From the NCBI RefSeq assembly GCF_000982415.1, contig NZ_LANI01000035.1, positions 1 through 32,352 on the forward strand: DNA of 32,352 nucleotides, read 5' to 3'. The position numbers and the translations under genes are program-made. Source of the DNA: Kiloniella litopenaei (GTDB lineage Bacteria; Pseudomonadota; Alphaproteobacteria; Kiloniellales; Kiloniellaceae). Shown piece after piece: positions 9,555 through 18,175 of the stretch. Position 1 is the stretch's first letter. Every line of letters begins with the position of its first letter. The notes below the pieces were generated by a model. That model saw only the letters and a list, made by a program, of their open reading frames with translations, was not told the origin of the DNA and searched no databases.

Positions 9555-10880
9555 ATGGCATCTGCTGCTGAGCAATTAGCCGCGAATATTAATCTTAGTG
9601 CGTTTTCTAAAGCCACAGATTTGAAAAAGCGTATCTGGTTCACTCTGGGTGCGCTTATTGTGTATCGTCTAGGAACTTATATTCCTCTTCCCGGAATTGA
9701 TCCTATTGTATTCCAGCAAGCTTTCAACGCACAAGCGGGTGGCGTGCTTGGGATGTTTAACCTCTTTTCCGGTGGTGCTCTTGAGAGAATGACAATTCTC
9801 GCCTTGAACATCATGCCGTATATTTCTGCATCCATTATTATGCAGCTGATGACCGCAATCTCTCCTCAGATTGAAGCTCTCAAAAAAGAAGGCGAGGCCG
9901 GTCGTAAGAAAATCAACCAATACACTCGCTACGGTACAGTGGTCCTGGCTGCTGTCCAGGCCTATGGTATTGCCCGCGGTTTACAGGGGGCTCAGGATTT
10001 TGGGGCTGCCGTTATTAATCCGGGACTGTTCTTTGAACTGACAACAGTCATCACCTTGACAGGTGGTACAATCTTCCTGATGTGGCTAGGTGAACAGATT
10101 ACCCAACGTGGCATTGGTAACGGTATTTCTCTGATTATCTTCTCTGGTATTGTTGCAGGCCTGCCATCAGCTTTGGCGCAAACATTTCAGCTAAGTCAGA
10201 GCAATGGTTTTGTTGCCTTGATCATTCTGTTGGTTCCATTGGTTATTGCTGGTATTGTTTGTTTTGAACGCGCGCATCGTAAAGTGATTGTTCAGTATCC
10301 AAAGCGTCAGGTTGGTAACAAAATGTTCGGTGGCGATTCTTCTCACCTGCCAATCAAGCTGAACGTGTCTGGTGTGATTCCGCCAATCTTTGCATCTTCT
10401 TTGCTGTTGATGCCAATTACGGCTGCACAGTTTTCTGCCGGAAGTTCTGAGTGGCTGACATGGGTTACTGCAAACCTAGGTCGTGGTACTGTTGGATACA
10501 TGCTTCTTTTCAGTACGCTGATCGCTTTTTTTGCTTTCTTCTACAAGACGATTGTCTTCAATACAGAAGAAACAGCAGACAACCTTAAGAAAAATGGCGG
10601 TTTTGTTCCTGGCATTCGCCCTGGAAAAAACACAGCTGCACATCTTGACTATATCATCAATCGGCTAACAATTGCTGGGGCTGCATATCTTGTAGCTGTA
10701 TGTTTGCTACCTGAGATTTTGATCTCTCAATATGCTGTTCCATTCTATTTTGGCGGGACAAGTCTTTTGATTGTCGTTTCCGTAACAATGGATACGGTCG
10801 GACAGATCCATTCTCACCTGGTGGCTCATCAGTATGAAGGCCTAATTAAAAAATCAAAATTAAAGGGTAGGCGTGGATGA
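9555..10880 (+). CDS. secY: Protein translocase channel subunit SecY
   Basis: SecY is the pore subunit of the SecYEG translocon in the inner membrane. The 441-residue product has the family length and about ten hydrophobic segments. Recognisable signatures are GTYIPLPGID near residues 40-49, GIGNGISLIIFSGIVAGLP near 187-205, and the cytoplasmic loop GGFVPGIRPGKNTAAHLDYIINRLT near 345-370. The stop overlaps the adk ATG by 4 nt (GTGGATGA context at 10877-10880), so the two are translationally coupled. Confidence 0.98.
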   Translation: MASAAEQLAANINLSAFSKATDLKKRIWFTLGALIVYRLGTYIPLPGIDPIVFQQAFNAQAGGVLGMFNLFSGGALERMTILALNIMPYISASIIMQLMTAISPQIEALKKEGEAGRKKINQYTRYGTVVLAAVQAYGIARGLQGAQDFGAAVINPGLFFELTTVITLTGGTIFLMWLGEQITQRGIGNGISLIIFSGIVAGLPSALAQTFQLSQSNGFVALIILLVPLVIAGIVCFERAHRKVIVQYPKRQVGNKMFGGDSSHLPIKLNVSGVIPPIFASSLLLMPITAAQFSAGSSEWLTWVTANLGRGTVGYMLLFSTLIAFFAFFYKTIVFNTEETADNLKKNGGFVPGIRPGKNTAAHLDYIINRLTIAGAAYLVAVCLLPEILISQYAVPFYFGGTSLLIVVSVTMDTVGQIHSHLVAHQYEGLIKKSKLKGRRG

Positions 10881-11449
10881 ACATAGTATTGTTTGGCCCT
10901 CCGGGCGCGGGTAAGGGCACACAGGCAGCAATTCTGGTTGAGCAGCACAACATTGTGCAGCTTTCAACAGGGGACATGTTAAGAGCAGCGGTTGCTGCGG
11001 GGACAGAGCTTGGCAAACAAGCCAAGTCTGTTATGGATGCTGGTCAGTTGGTTGCTGATGATCTGATCATTGGGATTATTTCTGATCGTATTGATGAACC
11101 AGATTGCAAGAATGGTTTCATTCTCGATGGGTTCCCACGCACTGTTGCCCAGGCTGAGGGTCTGGATGTGATGTTGGAAGAGAAGGGTCTGAAACTCGAC
11201 AGCACAATTGAGATCGTTGTTGATGAACAGATTCTTTTTAGTCGTATCGAACAGCGTGCAAGTGAAACACCCGAAGAAGAGCGCCGTGCCGACGATAATG
11301 CTGAAACACTAAAAAAGCGCTTGGCGGTTTATCATGAACAAACGGCCCCTGTGCTGCCTTATTACGAAGCAAAAGGCAATTTGCACAAAGTGGACGGCAT
11401 GCAATCAATTGAGGAAGTCGCGAGTCAGATCGCTAATTTCCTTAAGTAA
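10877..11449 (+). CDS. adk: Adenylate kinase (short form)
   Basis: Adenylate kinase interconverts ATP, AMP and ADP in the cytoplasm. Visible motifs are the P-loop GPPGAGKGTQ (residues 7-16), the AMP-binding STGDMLR (about 30-36) and DGFPRT (about 84-89), and the C-terminal RADDNAETLKKRL. The 190-residue length and the direct passage from the EQRASETPEEERRADD segment show that the long LID insertion is missing, as in many alphaproteobacterial enzymes. The start overlaps secY by 4 nt. Confidence 0.97.
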   Translation: MNIVLFGPPGAGKGTQAAILVEQHNIVQLSTGDMLRAAVAAGTELGKQAKSVMDAGQLVADDLIIGIISDRIDEPDCKNGFILDGFPRTVAQAEGLDVMLEEKGLKLDSTIEIVVDEQILFSRIEQRASETPEEERRADDNAETLKKRLAVYHEQTAPVLPYYEAKGNLHKVDGMQSIEEVASQIANFLK

Positions 11450-11459
11450 GACTTATCCA

Positions 11460-11487
11460 TTGACAGGCGGACGGATTGGCATATAAT
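11460..11487 (+). promoter_or_regulatory. Near-consensus sigma-70 promoter of the alpha operon
   Basis: TTGACA (11460-11465) and TATAAT (11482-11487) match the consensus at all twelve positions with a 16 bp spacer. They begin 11 nt after the adk stop and about 225 nt before rpsM. A start site near 11494 would leave a leader of about 220 nt. An imperfect palindrome covers the spacer and -10: arms 11466-11477 and 11485-11495, with one bulged base. Confidence 0.88.
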
Positions 11488-11495
11488 CCGCCGCC

Positions 11496-11712
11496 GAATG
11501 GACATTTTTGTTGGGAATCCGAGCTTTTTTGCCGATTTCCAATAAAACGTATTTCGGGTGACTTTATCTACCACCCAATACAATTTCGGGTTTCGGCCTG
11601 AAACAAGAACTACACGACGTCTCTCATTTCACCTCTGGAGAATGTCGCGGATTAATTTAACCAAGGGTTTCCAAATACTTGGAGCCTGATCTGTGTTTGT
11701 GAGGAGAGCGTA
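11496..11712 (+). other. Long 5' leader of rpsM with small hairpins
   Basis: This gene-free stretch follows the predicted start site. It holds a GGGTG/CACCC hairpin (11556-11560 with 11572-11576) and a GTTTC/GAAAC hairpin (11590-11594 with 11600-11604), neither strong. The Shine-Dalgarno for rpsM (GAGGAG at 11701-11706) lies at its end. It could host autogenous ribosomal-protein control, but I recognise no known family here. Confidence 0.4.
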
Positions 11713-12081
11713 GTGGCTCGTATTGCTGGCGTCAACATCCCGACGCAAAAGCGGGTACTGATCGCATTGACCTATATCCATGGTATTGGTCCTGCGATTT
11801 CTAAGAAAATCTGTGAAGAAGTTGGCATTCCGGCTGAACGCCGTGTTAACGAATTGACAGAAGATGAAGTACTTCGCATTCGTGAAACAATTGATAACAA
11901 CTGCACTGTTGAAGGTGACCTTCGCCGTGAAGTTGCTATGAACATCAAACGTCTGATGGATCTAGGTTGCTTGCGCGGCCTTCGTCATCGTAAACGCCTT
12001 CCAGTTCGCGGGCAGCGTACTCGGACCAACGCGCGTACGCGTAAAGGTCCTGCCGTTGCCATCGCTGGTAAGAAGAAATAA
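11713..12081 (+). CDS. rpsM: 30S ribosomal protein S13
   Basis: S13 forms head bridges with L5 and contacts P-site tRNA. The 122-residue product starts at GTG with a GAGGAG Shine-Dalgarno 7 nt upstream and reads [15 protein letters not shown]. The helix-two-turn-helix and the basic tail ([24 protein letters not shown]) are typical. It opens the alpha operon, 14 nt ahead of rpsK. Confidence 0.97.
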   Translation: MARIAGVNIPTQKRVLIALTYIHGIGPAISKKICEEVGIPAERRVNELTEDEVLRIRETIDNNCTVEGDLRREVAMNIKRLMDLGCLRGLRHRKRLPVRGQRTRTNARTRKGPAVAIAGKKK

Positions 12082-12095
12082 GAGGGCAGTAGAAA

Positions 12096-12488
12096 ATGGC
12101 TAAAGCTCAGCAGACGCGCGTTAAACGTCGCGAGCGGAAGAATATTTCTTCTGGTATCGCTCACATCAGTGCAACTTTTAACAACACGATCATCACGATC
12201 ACTGACGTACAGGGGAATGCTATTTCCTGGGCATCAGCTGGTGGTCTAGGTTTTAAAGGTTCTCGTAAGTCCACTCCATATGCTGCTCAGCTTGCTGCAG
12301 AAGATGCAGGCAAAAAAGCTCAGGATCATGGAATGAAGACTCTCGAAGTTAACGTAAAGGGCCCAGGGTCAGGACGTGAGTCCGCTCTTCGTGCTCTGCA
12401 GGCAGTTGGTTTTACCATCACTGGTATCCGTGATGTAACACCAATTCCGCACAACGGATGTCGTCCACCTAAGCGCCGTCGCGTATAA
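12096..12488 (+). CDS. rpsK: 30S ribosomal protein S11
   Basis: S11 forms part of the 30S platform near the mRNA exit. The 130-residue product has the conserved [28 protein letters not shown] core, the [14 protein letters not shown] segment and the closing [18 protein letters not shown] signature. It is followed directly by rpoA after a 158 nt spacer with two hairpins. No rpsD lies between them, which is the alphaproteobacterial arrangement. Confidence 0.97.
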   Translation: MAKAQQTRVKRRERKNISSGIAHISATFNNTIITITDVQGNAISWASAGGLGFKGSRKSTPYAAQLAAEDAGKKAQDHGMKTLEVNVKGPGSGRESALRALQAVGFTITGIRDVTPIPHNGCRPPKRRRV

Positions 12489-12498
12489 GTGGATTTTG

Positions 12499-12567
12499 GG
12501 CAGGCTGTTTAACGGGTAGCCTGCCTTTATCTAACTCGTCTAAAGCCGGATTTTGTTTCCGGCTTTT
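12499..12567 (+). terminator. Tandem hairpins between rpsK and rpoA
   Basis: Hairpin 1 pairs GGCAGGCT (12499-12506) with AGCCTGCC (12518-12525) and is followed by TTT. Hairpin 2 pairs AAAGCCGGA (12542-12550) with TCCGGCTTT (12558-12566) around a 7 nt loop and ends TTTT at 12564-12567. Both resemble weak intrinsic terminators. Because rpoA and rplQ lie downstream without an obvious strong promoter, partial termination or processing is more likely than a full stop. Confidence 0.6.
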
Positions 12568-12646
12568 GGCATATACATGACACTGCAAGAACCATTGTTA
12601 CGTCCCGTTCGTAATCGATAGCTTGCACGTCAAAAGAGGTTTTACT

Positions 12647-13663
12647 GTGATTCAGACTAACTGGAATGCTTTGATTAAGCCTGAAAGTCTCGTTGTTGAG
12701 CCAGGTATTGATAGCAACCGTATTGCTAAAGTTGTTGCTGAGCCGCTAGAGCGTGGTTTCGGTCTTACACTGGGTAATGCGTTGCGTCGCGTTCTTCTGT
12801 CATCTTTGCAAGGTGCTGCTGTTACATCCATCCACATCGATGGTGTATTGCACGAGTTCTCATCTATTCCTGGTGTTCGCGAAGACGTTACCGACGTTAT
12901 TCTTAACATCAAAACCATCGCTCTGCGTATGGAAGGTGAAGAGCCAAAGCGCATGCGTCTTCGTGCAGAAGGTCCTGGCTCTGTTACTGCCGGTCAGATC
13001 GAAACAACCGGTGACATCGAAGTGATGAACCCGGATCTTGTGATCTGTACTCTGGATGATGGTGCTCATTTGGACATGGAACTTACAGTTGATACTGGTA
13101 AAGGCTATGTTCCTGCTTCTCAGAACCGTGTTGAAGATGCTCCGATCGGTCTTGTACCTGTTGATTCAATCTTCTCGCCAGTTCGTAAAGTGTCTTACAA
13201 AGTCGACAACACACGTGTTGGTCAGGTAACTGACTATGACAAGCTGACACTTGAAATCGAAACTGATGGTTCAATCACACCGGAAGATGCGATTGCTGTT
13301 GCATCACGTATTCTTCAGGATCAACTTTCTCTCTTCGTGAACTTCGATGAGCCAAAAGTTGAAGAAGTTGATGATCGTCCAAGCGAACCTCCGTTCAACC
13401 GTAACCTTCTTCGTAAGGTTGACGAGCTTGAGCTTTCCGTTCGTTCAGCGAATTGCCTCAAAAACGATAACATCGTTTACATCGGTGATCTGGTTCAGAA
13501 AACCGAAGCAGAAATGCTACGTACACCAAACTTCGGTCGTAAGTCTCTTAACGAGATCAAAGAAGTTCTTTCTGGCATGGGCCTCCACCTCGGTATGGAA
13601 ATTGCTGAGTGGCCACCAGAGAACATCGAAGAGTTGGCTAAGCGTCTCGATGAGCCTTTCTAA
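12647..13663 (+). CDS. rpoA: DNA-directed RNA polymerase subunit alpha
   Basis: RpoA forms the dimer on which the core polymerase assembles; its C-terminal domain contacts UP elements and activators. The GTG at 12647 with AGAGG at 12635-12639 gives 338 residues starting (V/M)[11 protein letters not shown], the alphaproteobacterial form; a TTG at 12623 in the same frame is less likely. The N-terminal assembly domain ([17 protein letters not shown] near residues 44-60) and the C-terminal domain ([15 protein letters not shown] near 266-280, then [18 protein letters not shown]) are intact. Confidence 0.97.
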   Translation: MIQTNWNALIKPESLVVEPGIDSNRIAKVVAEPLERGFGLTLGNALRRVLLSSLQGAAVTSIHIDGVLHEFSSIPGVREDVTDVILNIKTIALRMEGEEPKRMRLRAEGPGSVTAGQIETTGDIEVMNPDLVICTLDDGAHLDMELTVDTGKGYVPASQNRVEDAPIGLVPVDSIFSPVRKVSYKVDNTRVGQVTDYDKLTLEIETDGSITPEDAIAVASRILQDQLSLFVNFDEPKVEEVDDRPSEPPFNRNLLRKVDELELSVRSANCLKNDNIVYIGDLVQKTEAEMLRTPNFGRKSLNEIKEVLSGMGLHLGMEIAEWPPENIEELAKRLDEPF

Positions 13664-13792
13664 GAAGGCTTTGAGTTATTAAGGGGAATTCCTCCCCGTA
13701 CCCTGGCGATTTCCTCTGATCACATAGATCAGGCGGCGTTGGGAATTTTAATCCGTCTCGTGCGCGAGACACTAGATATTAGGAGAACAGAT
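13664..13792 (+). other. rpoA-rplQ spacer with three short hairpins
   Basis: This 129 nt gap holds three perfect small inverted repeats: GGGGA/TCCCC (13683-13687 with 13693-13697), CTGATC/GATCAG (13716-13721 with 13727-13732) and GTCTCG/CGAGAC (13755-13760 with 13765-13770). None has a U tract, so they look like RNA structure or processing sites and not terminators. The rplQ Shine-Dalgarno AGGAG is at 13781-13785. Confidence 0.5.
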
Positions 13793-14212
13793 ATGCGTCA
13801 CGGAATGAGTGGTCGTAAACTAAACCGTACTTCCAGCCACCGTAAGGCTATGTTTGCAAACATGGCGCATGCATTGATCAAACACGAACAGATCAAAACA
13901 ACGCTTCCAAAAGCCAAAGATCTTCGTCCAATCGTTGAGAAATTGGTTACACTTGGCAAGCGCGGTGACCTGCACGCTCGTCGTCAGGCTCTGGCTGTTC
14001 TTCGTGATACAAAACTGACTGCTAAACTATTTGACGTACTGGCTGAGCGTTATAAAGATCGTCAGGGTGGTTACACTCGCGTTCTTAAAGCTGGCTTCCG
14101 TCATGGTGATATGGCGCCAATGGCTTTCATCGAATTCGTTGATCGTGACGTTGATGCCAAAGGTCAGGATTCTGGTCCTGTAGTTGGTGATGAGGATGAA
14201 GGCGAAGAGTAA
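13793..14212 (+). CDS. rplQ: 50S ribosomal protein L17
   Basis: L17 lies near the tunnel exit of the 50S subunit. The ATG at 13793 has AGGAG 7 nt upstream and gives [20 protein letters not shown], the family start; the frame is open back to 13739 but that region is non-conserved leader. The 139-residue protein is about 20 longer than the core because of an acidic tail (GDEDEGEE). It closes the alpha operon ahead of a strong terminator. Confidence 0.97.
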   Translation: MRHGMSGRKLNRTSSHRKAMFANMAHALIKHEQIKTTLPKAKDLRPIVEKLVTLGKRGDLHARRQALAVLRDTKLTAKLFDVLAERYKDRQGGYTRVLKAGFRHGDMAPMAFIEFVDRDVDAKGQDSGPVVGDEDEGEE

Positions 14213-14242
14213 GCCTCTTTTTCTTCACATTTAAGTACTATC

Positions 14243-14275
14243 AAAAGGCAGTCCTTGGGACTGCCTTTTGTTTTT
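14243..14275 (+). terminator. Intrinsic terminator of the ribosomal supercluster
   Basis: A perfect 12 bp stem (AAAAGGCAGTCC at 14243-14254 with GGACTGCCTTTT at 14258-14269) with a very tight loop is followed by GTTTTT (14270-14275), making a T-rich run of ten bases. It lies 30 nt after rplQ and separates the supercluster from the protease gene. Confidence 0.92.
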
Positions 14276-14391
14276 GCGTTGAATTATTACGTAAAGATTT
14301 TCACAAAGAGATATTTTGGCACGGTCATAACTGTGCTAGATCTCAAGGGAACAAACTGCGAACTGTTTATTTCAAAGGGAACAAAACACCG

Positions 14392-15828
14392 ATGCGTATT
14401 CTGCAAACAAATCTATTGCCAGCTTTCCTGTCAATCGTGGCGTTATTTTTGGTTCAGAGTAACTTGTCTGTCTCTTCTGTGCATGCACAGACGGTCCCGA
14501 CAAGTCAGGCACAGATAAATCTAAGCTTTTCCCCGGTGGTGAAGCAGACTTCCCCTGCGGTGGTCAATATCTTTACCAAAACCTTGGTTAAAGAAAGGGC
14601 CGTTCCATCACTGTTCAATGATCCTTTCTTTCGCAAATTTTTTGGGAACAATTTACCCGGACGCGAAAGAAAGAGAATGGGCAGGTCACTTGGTTCAGGT
14701 GTGATTGTTCGTGAAAATGGTTTGATCGTTACCAATCATCATGTCATCGATTCTGCAACTGAAATCCAGGTTGTTCTTGCTGATCGTCGGGAATTTTCTG
14801 CTGAGCTTGTTTTGAGTGACAAAGATACGGATCTGGCGATCCTGAAAATCGATACAGAAGGTGAAAAGCTGCCTACACTCGAATTGATGGATTCAGATAC
14901 AATCGATGTGGGTGATCTCGTCCTCGCTATTGGGAATCCCTTTGGTGTTGGGCAGACTGTTACCAGCGGGATTGTTTCTGCCTTGGCAAGAACCCAGGTT
15001 GGTGTTGCGGACTTTCAGTTCTTTATTCAGACCGATGCTGCTATTAACCCCGGTAATTCCGGGGGCGCTTTGGTTACTCTGGATGGTAAACTATTGGGTA
15101 TCAATACGGCGATTTTCTCTTCGTCAAGAAATGGTGGCTCGGTCGGCATTGGCTTTGCCATTCCGGCCAATATGGTGCGCACTGTCGTACATTCAGCAGA
15201 AGAAGGCAGAGAGCTGGTCCGTGCTTGGCCCGGTATTGCCGGTCAGGACTTGAATGCTGATCTGGCATTGGGTTTTGGTTTGAATCGCCCAGGCGGCGTG
15301 GTTGTTAGTAATGTCTATCCCGGTGGACCTGCTGACAAGGCAGGTATTCGCGGGGGGGATGTTATTCTTTCTGTGGCCGGCAAAGAAGTTATCAATGTCG
15401 AATCTTTACGTTTTCGTATTGCGACAATTCCTGTTGGTGAAAAAGTTGAATTGGAACTATGGAGAGGACGAAAAGCCAAAACCGTTACTTATCTGGCAAG
15501 CCCAGCCCCAGAGACACCTAAAAGGAATGAACAGGAAATTCGAGGTTCTAATCCTTTGGCTGGCTCTGTCATAGCCAATTTATCACCTGCTTTAGCCGAA
15601 GAGTTGCATCTAGGAAGTTTGTGGGAAGGCGTCATTGTAAAGAATGTTGCCCGGCGCAGTCCTGCCCACAGAATAAGCCTTCAGCCACAAGATATTCTTC
15701 TTAATGTAAATGGTGTCAAAATCAACAGAGTGTCCGACGTTGAAAAGGCGCTGAACAAAAAGACAAAAAACTGGACATTGGTTATCAGCAGAGAAGGCCG
15801 GAAAAGAACGCTTGAATTAAAGCGGTAG
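14392..15828 (+). CDS. Periplasmic HtrA/DegP-type serine protease with two PDZ domains
   Basis: This is a Do-family trypsin-like protease and chaperone of the cell envelope. The first 33 residues form a Sec signal peptide with probable cleavage after VHA-Q. The catalytic triad is complete: His117 in VTNHHVID, Asp147 in DKDTDLAI, and Ser223 in GNSGGALV. Two PDZ domains follow (about residues 285-370 and 390-475). The 478-residue length fits DegP/DegQ/MucD; I cannot assign a specific orthologue. It begins after the rplQ terminator and ends 53 nt before rarA, so the two may be cotranscribed. AAAGGGA upstream of the ATG is a plausible Shine-Dalgarno at long spacing. Confidence 0.93.
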   Translation: MRILQTNLLPAFLSIVALFLVQSNLSVSSVHAQTVPTSQAQINLSFSPVVKQTSPAVVNIFTKTLVKERAVPSLFNDPFFRKFFGNNLPGRERKRMGRSLGSGVIVRENGLIVTNHHVIDSATEIQVVLADRREFSAELVLSDKDTDLAILKIDTEGEKLPTLELMDSDTIDVGDLVLAIGNPFGVGQTVTSGIVSALARTQVGVADFQFFIQTDAAINPGNSGGALVTLDGKLLGINTAIFSSSRNGGSVGIGFAIPANMVRTVVHSAEEGRELVRAWPGIAGQDLNADLALGFGLNRPGGVVVSNVYPGGPADKAGIRGGDVILSVAGKEVINVESLRFRIATIPVGEKVELELWRGRKAKTVTYLASPAPETPKRNEQEIRGSNPLAGSVIANLSPALAEELHLGSLWEGVIVKNVARRSPAHRISLQPQDILLNVNGVKINRVSDVEKALNKKTKNWTLVISREGRKRTLELKR

Positions 15829-15881
15829 TATCTGTTCAGCTCGTTTGGAAAATGAAGATGATGCCACAAGGAATATATTAG

Positions 15882-17174
15882 GTGGTTGGTTTATTTGAAG
15901 ATCCATCATCAAGACCGTTGGCGGATCGGTTGCGCCCGCAAACCCTTGATCAGGTGGTCGGTCAGGATCATCTTGTCGGCGAAAATGGTCCCGTTGGACG
16001 CATGGTTCGTGCGCAACGTCTTGCCTCTATGATTTTGTGGGGGACGCCGGGCTGTGGAAAAACCACAATTGCCCGTTTGTTGGCTGATGTAACCGATATG
16101 CACTTTGAACCGCTATCGGCCATTTTTTCCGGCGTTGCCGATCTGCGCAAGATCTTTGAAAAAGCACGCGAAAGGAAGGCGATGGGGCAGGGGACCTTGC
16201 TTTTCATTGACGAAATCCATCGCTTTAACAGGGCACAGCAAGACAGTTTTCTTCCCTATATGGAAGATGGCACAATTGTTTTGGTAGGGGCGACCACTGA
16301 AAACCCTTCTTTTGAATTGAACGCAGCGCTGTTATCGCGTTCCCAGGTCATGGTCTTAAAGCGCCTTGATGAAAAGGGGATGGATGATCTATTGGTAAGG
16401 GCGGAGCAGGAAATGGGCTTTGAACTCCCCCTTTCGGATGAAGCTCGTCAATCGGTGATTGCCATGGCAGATGGTGATGGTCGTTATCTTCTCAATATGG
16501 CTGAAGAGCTCTTTACCTTGCCGCCGGGTGATGCGCTGGATACAGGGGATTTGGCAACTGTTATTCAAAAGCGAGCCCCGATTTATGATAAAGGACAGGA
16601 AGGGCATTATAATTTAATATCAGCCTTGCATAAGTCACTGCGTGGTTCTGATTGTGATGCAGCTCTCTATTGGTTGGCGCGGATGTTGGCGGGTGGCGAA
16701 GACCCCAATTATATAGCGCGAAGGCTTTTACGCTTTGCAGTAGAGGATATCGGTCTGGCCGATCCCAATGCTATGTCACAGGCGTTACATGCCTGGCAAT
16801 CTTTTGAACGTCTTGGATCTCCAGAAGGGGAATTGGCACTTGCACAAGCCGTGATCTATCTGGGTACGGCTCCGAAATCCAATGCCGCATATTCTGCCTA
16901 TAAAAGCAGTGTTCGATCCGCAAAGGAAACCGGATCCCTTTCACCCCCGATGCATATTTTAAATGCCCCAACCAAGATGATGAAAGATCTTGGGTATGGA
17001 AAAGATTACGCTTATGACCATGATGCACAGGATGGTTTTTCGGGACAAAACTACTTTCCGGATAATATGCCGCGGCATAATTTCTACCAACCCGTGGAAA
17101 GGGGCTTTGAAAGAGAGGTCAACAAACGCCTTCTCTATTGGGATAAACTACGCCAAGAGCGGCAGAAATCCTAA
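15882..17174 (+). CDS. rarA: Replication-associated recombination protein A (RarA/MgsA AAA+ ATPase)
   Basis: RarA is a clamp-loader-like AAA+ ATPase acting at stalled replication forks. The 430-residue product shows Walker A GTPGCGKT (54-61), Walker B LLFIDEIHRFN (from 106), sensor 1 GATTENPSFELN (137-148), and the C-terminal tetramerisation region with RFAVEDIGLADP and the YAYDHDAQDGF...YFPD signature. Translation starts at GTG 15882 in a GTG-GTT-GGT context and reads MVGLFEDPSSRPLADRLRP, as in the family. It lies 53 nt after the protease gene. Confidence 0.95.
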   Translation: MVGLFEDPSSRPLADRLRPQTLDQVVGQDHLVGENGPVGRMVRAQRLASMILWGTPGCGKTTIARLLADVTDMHFEPLSAIFSGVADLRKIFEKARERKAMGQGTLLFIDEIHRFNRAQQDSFLPYMEDGTIVLVGATTENPSFELNAALLSRSQVMVLKRLDEKGMDDLLVRAEQEMGFELPLSDEARQSVIAMADGDGRYLLNMAEELFTLPPGDALDTGDLATVIQKRAPIYDKGQEGHYNLISALHKSLRGSDCDAALYWLARMLAGGEDPNYIARRLLRFAVEDIGLADPNAMSQALHAWQSFERLGSPEGELALAQAVIYLGTAPKSNAAYSAYKSSVRSAKETGSLSPPMHILNAPTKMMKDLGYGKDYAYDHDAQDGFSGQNYFPDNMPRHNFYQPVERGFEREVNKRLLYWDKLRQERQKS

Positions 17175-17326
17175 GGATTAACCAAGGAATGCAAAAACTG
17201 CGTGTCTGCCATGTATATCTGACGATTGCAGAGGTGCGACATTTTGGTGTTACCTGTAGCCAATAATCCTAAAACAAGTTCTTGTGTTTAGAACACAGAC
17301 CACGTTCCAAGAGGGTAAAGCCAGCA

Positions 17327-18004
17327 ATGCCAGATTATATTCGTCCGCAAAAAGATCATGTGGCACTCATTTCTCTATCTGCGCAGCGAGATTACATCCT
17401 CCCGAGTTCACCAATTCGTGCATCTGGTCTTTCCCGCGCTATTCCTGCGATGGAAAAGTTGGTTCAAGGTTTTCGCGATCGTTTAGCCCCGGTTTACCAT
17501 TCAATCCGTCTTTATAAAACGGACGGATCAAATGTTGATCTCTGCCGTCGTACCGCCGTTGAAGAGGGCTTACGCATTTTTATGCCGGGAAGCCTTGGCG
17601 CGGAACTGGTGGATGAGATCCAGCCTGAAGGCAAAGAGGTTCGTATTAATCCCGATCTTCTTTTTGACGGCAAGTTTCAGGAAATTGGTGAAAATGAGTC
17701 TATCTTCTATCGTCCACGGTGGGGCGCGTTCCATGACACGCCTCTAGAAGATGAGCTTAGATCCCGTGGCGTAAACACACTTGTTCTGTGTGGCTTCTCA
17801 TTCACCACGGCAACACGGGCAACAATTTATGAAGCAAGCGCACGTGATTTCCGGGTTATTGTTGTGCCTGATGCTTTGTGTAATGCGACGGAGCAAGGTC
17901 TTCGTGAACTCGGCCGTATGGGCGTGTACATGATGGAAACAGATGAATTGCTGTCCTGGTTGCGCGATCCACGTGAGAATGGCGAAAACGAAAAGGCTGC
18001 TTAG
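17327..18004 (+). CDS. Isochorismatase-fold protein, probably catalytically inactive
   Basis: The 225-residue product has the alpha/beta fold of the isochorismatase/nicotinamidase (cysteine hydrolase) superfamily: a first strand VALISLSAQRDYI, the RPRWGAFHDTPLEDEL block and LVLCGFSFTTATRATIYEA. Family members use an Asp-Lys-Cys triad. By motif alignment these positions are Ser18 (usual D-x-Q-x-D), Arg129 (usual Lys before PR-x-SAF) and Ala162 (usual Cys). Cys155 lies seven residues before the usual site. It may therefore be a pseudoenzyme or a diverged hydrolase. The ATG at 17327 with GAGGGT upstream is preferred over an in-frame upstream start at 17282. It stands between rarA and crcB with 152 and 171 nt gaps, so is probably monocistronic. 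Confidence 0.8.
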   Translation: MPDYIRPQKDHVALISLSAQRDYILPSSPIRASGLSRAIPAMEKLVQGFRDRLAPVYHSIRLYKTDGSNVDLCRRTAVEEGLRIFMPGSLGAELVDEIQPEGKEVRINPDLLFDGKFQEIGENESIFYRPRWGAFHDTPLEDELRSRGVNTLVLCGFSFTTATRATIYEASARDFRVIVVPDALCNATEQGLRELGRMGVYMMETDELLSWLRDPRENGENEKAA

Positions 18005-18175
18005 CCCTTACGTAAGTAAAAAGTCATTTCTCTTTTTTTGCCAAGCTGCTGCATATTTGTTAGTTAGAATTGAATACATTGGTGCTAATGGATTGCCTAA
18101 GCGCCTTCTGTAAAGATTCTTTCACGGTCATTCTGGCTTAGATTATTCTTGTTTGACCATCTTGGCAGGTAAGTA

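Noticed and set aside
14255-14518. An 87-codon + strand open frame before the protease gene
   Set aside because: It begins inside the rplQ terminator and runs into the protease signal peptide in another frame; no homology signal and no ribosome binding site.
17283-17297. TGTGTT-TAG-AACACA palindrome before the isochorismatase-like gene as an operator
   Set aside because: It is short and unsupported by a promoter or an adjacent regulator gene; retained only as a note.
18005-18175. Possible fluoride riboswitch upstream of crcB
   Set aside because: The conserved core of the crcB RNA motif could not be found in this 171 nt stretch; only a TTACGTAA palindrome and AT-rich sequence are present.
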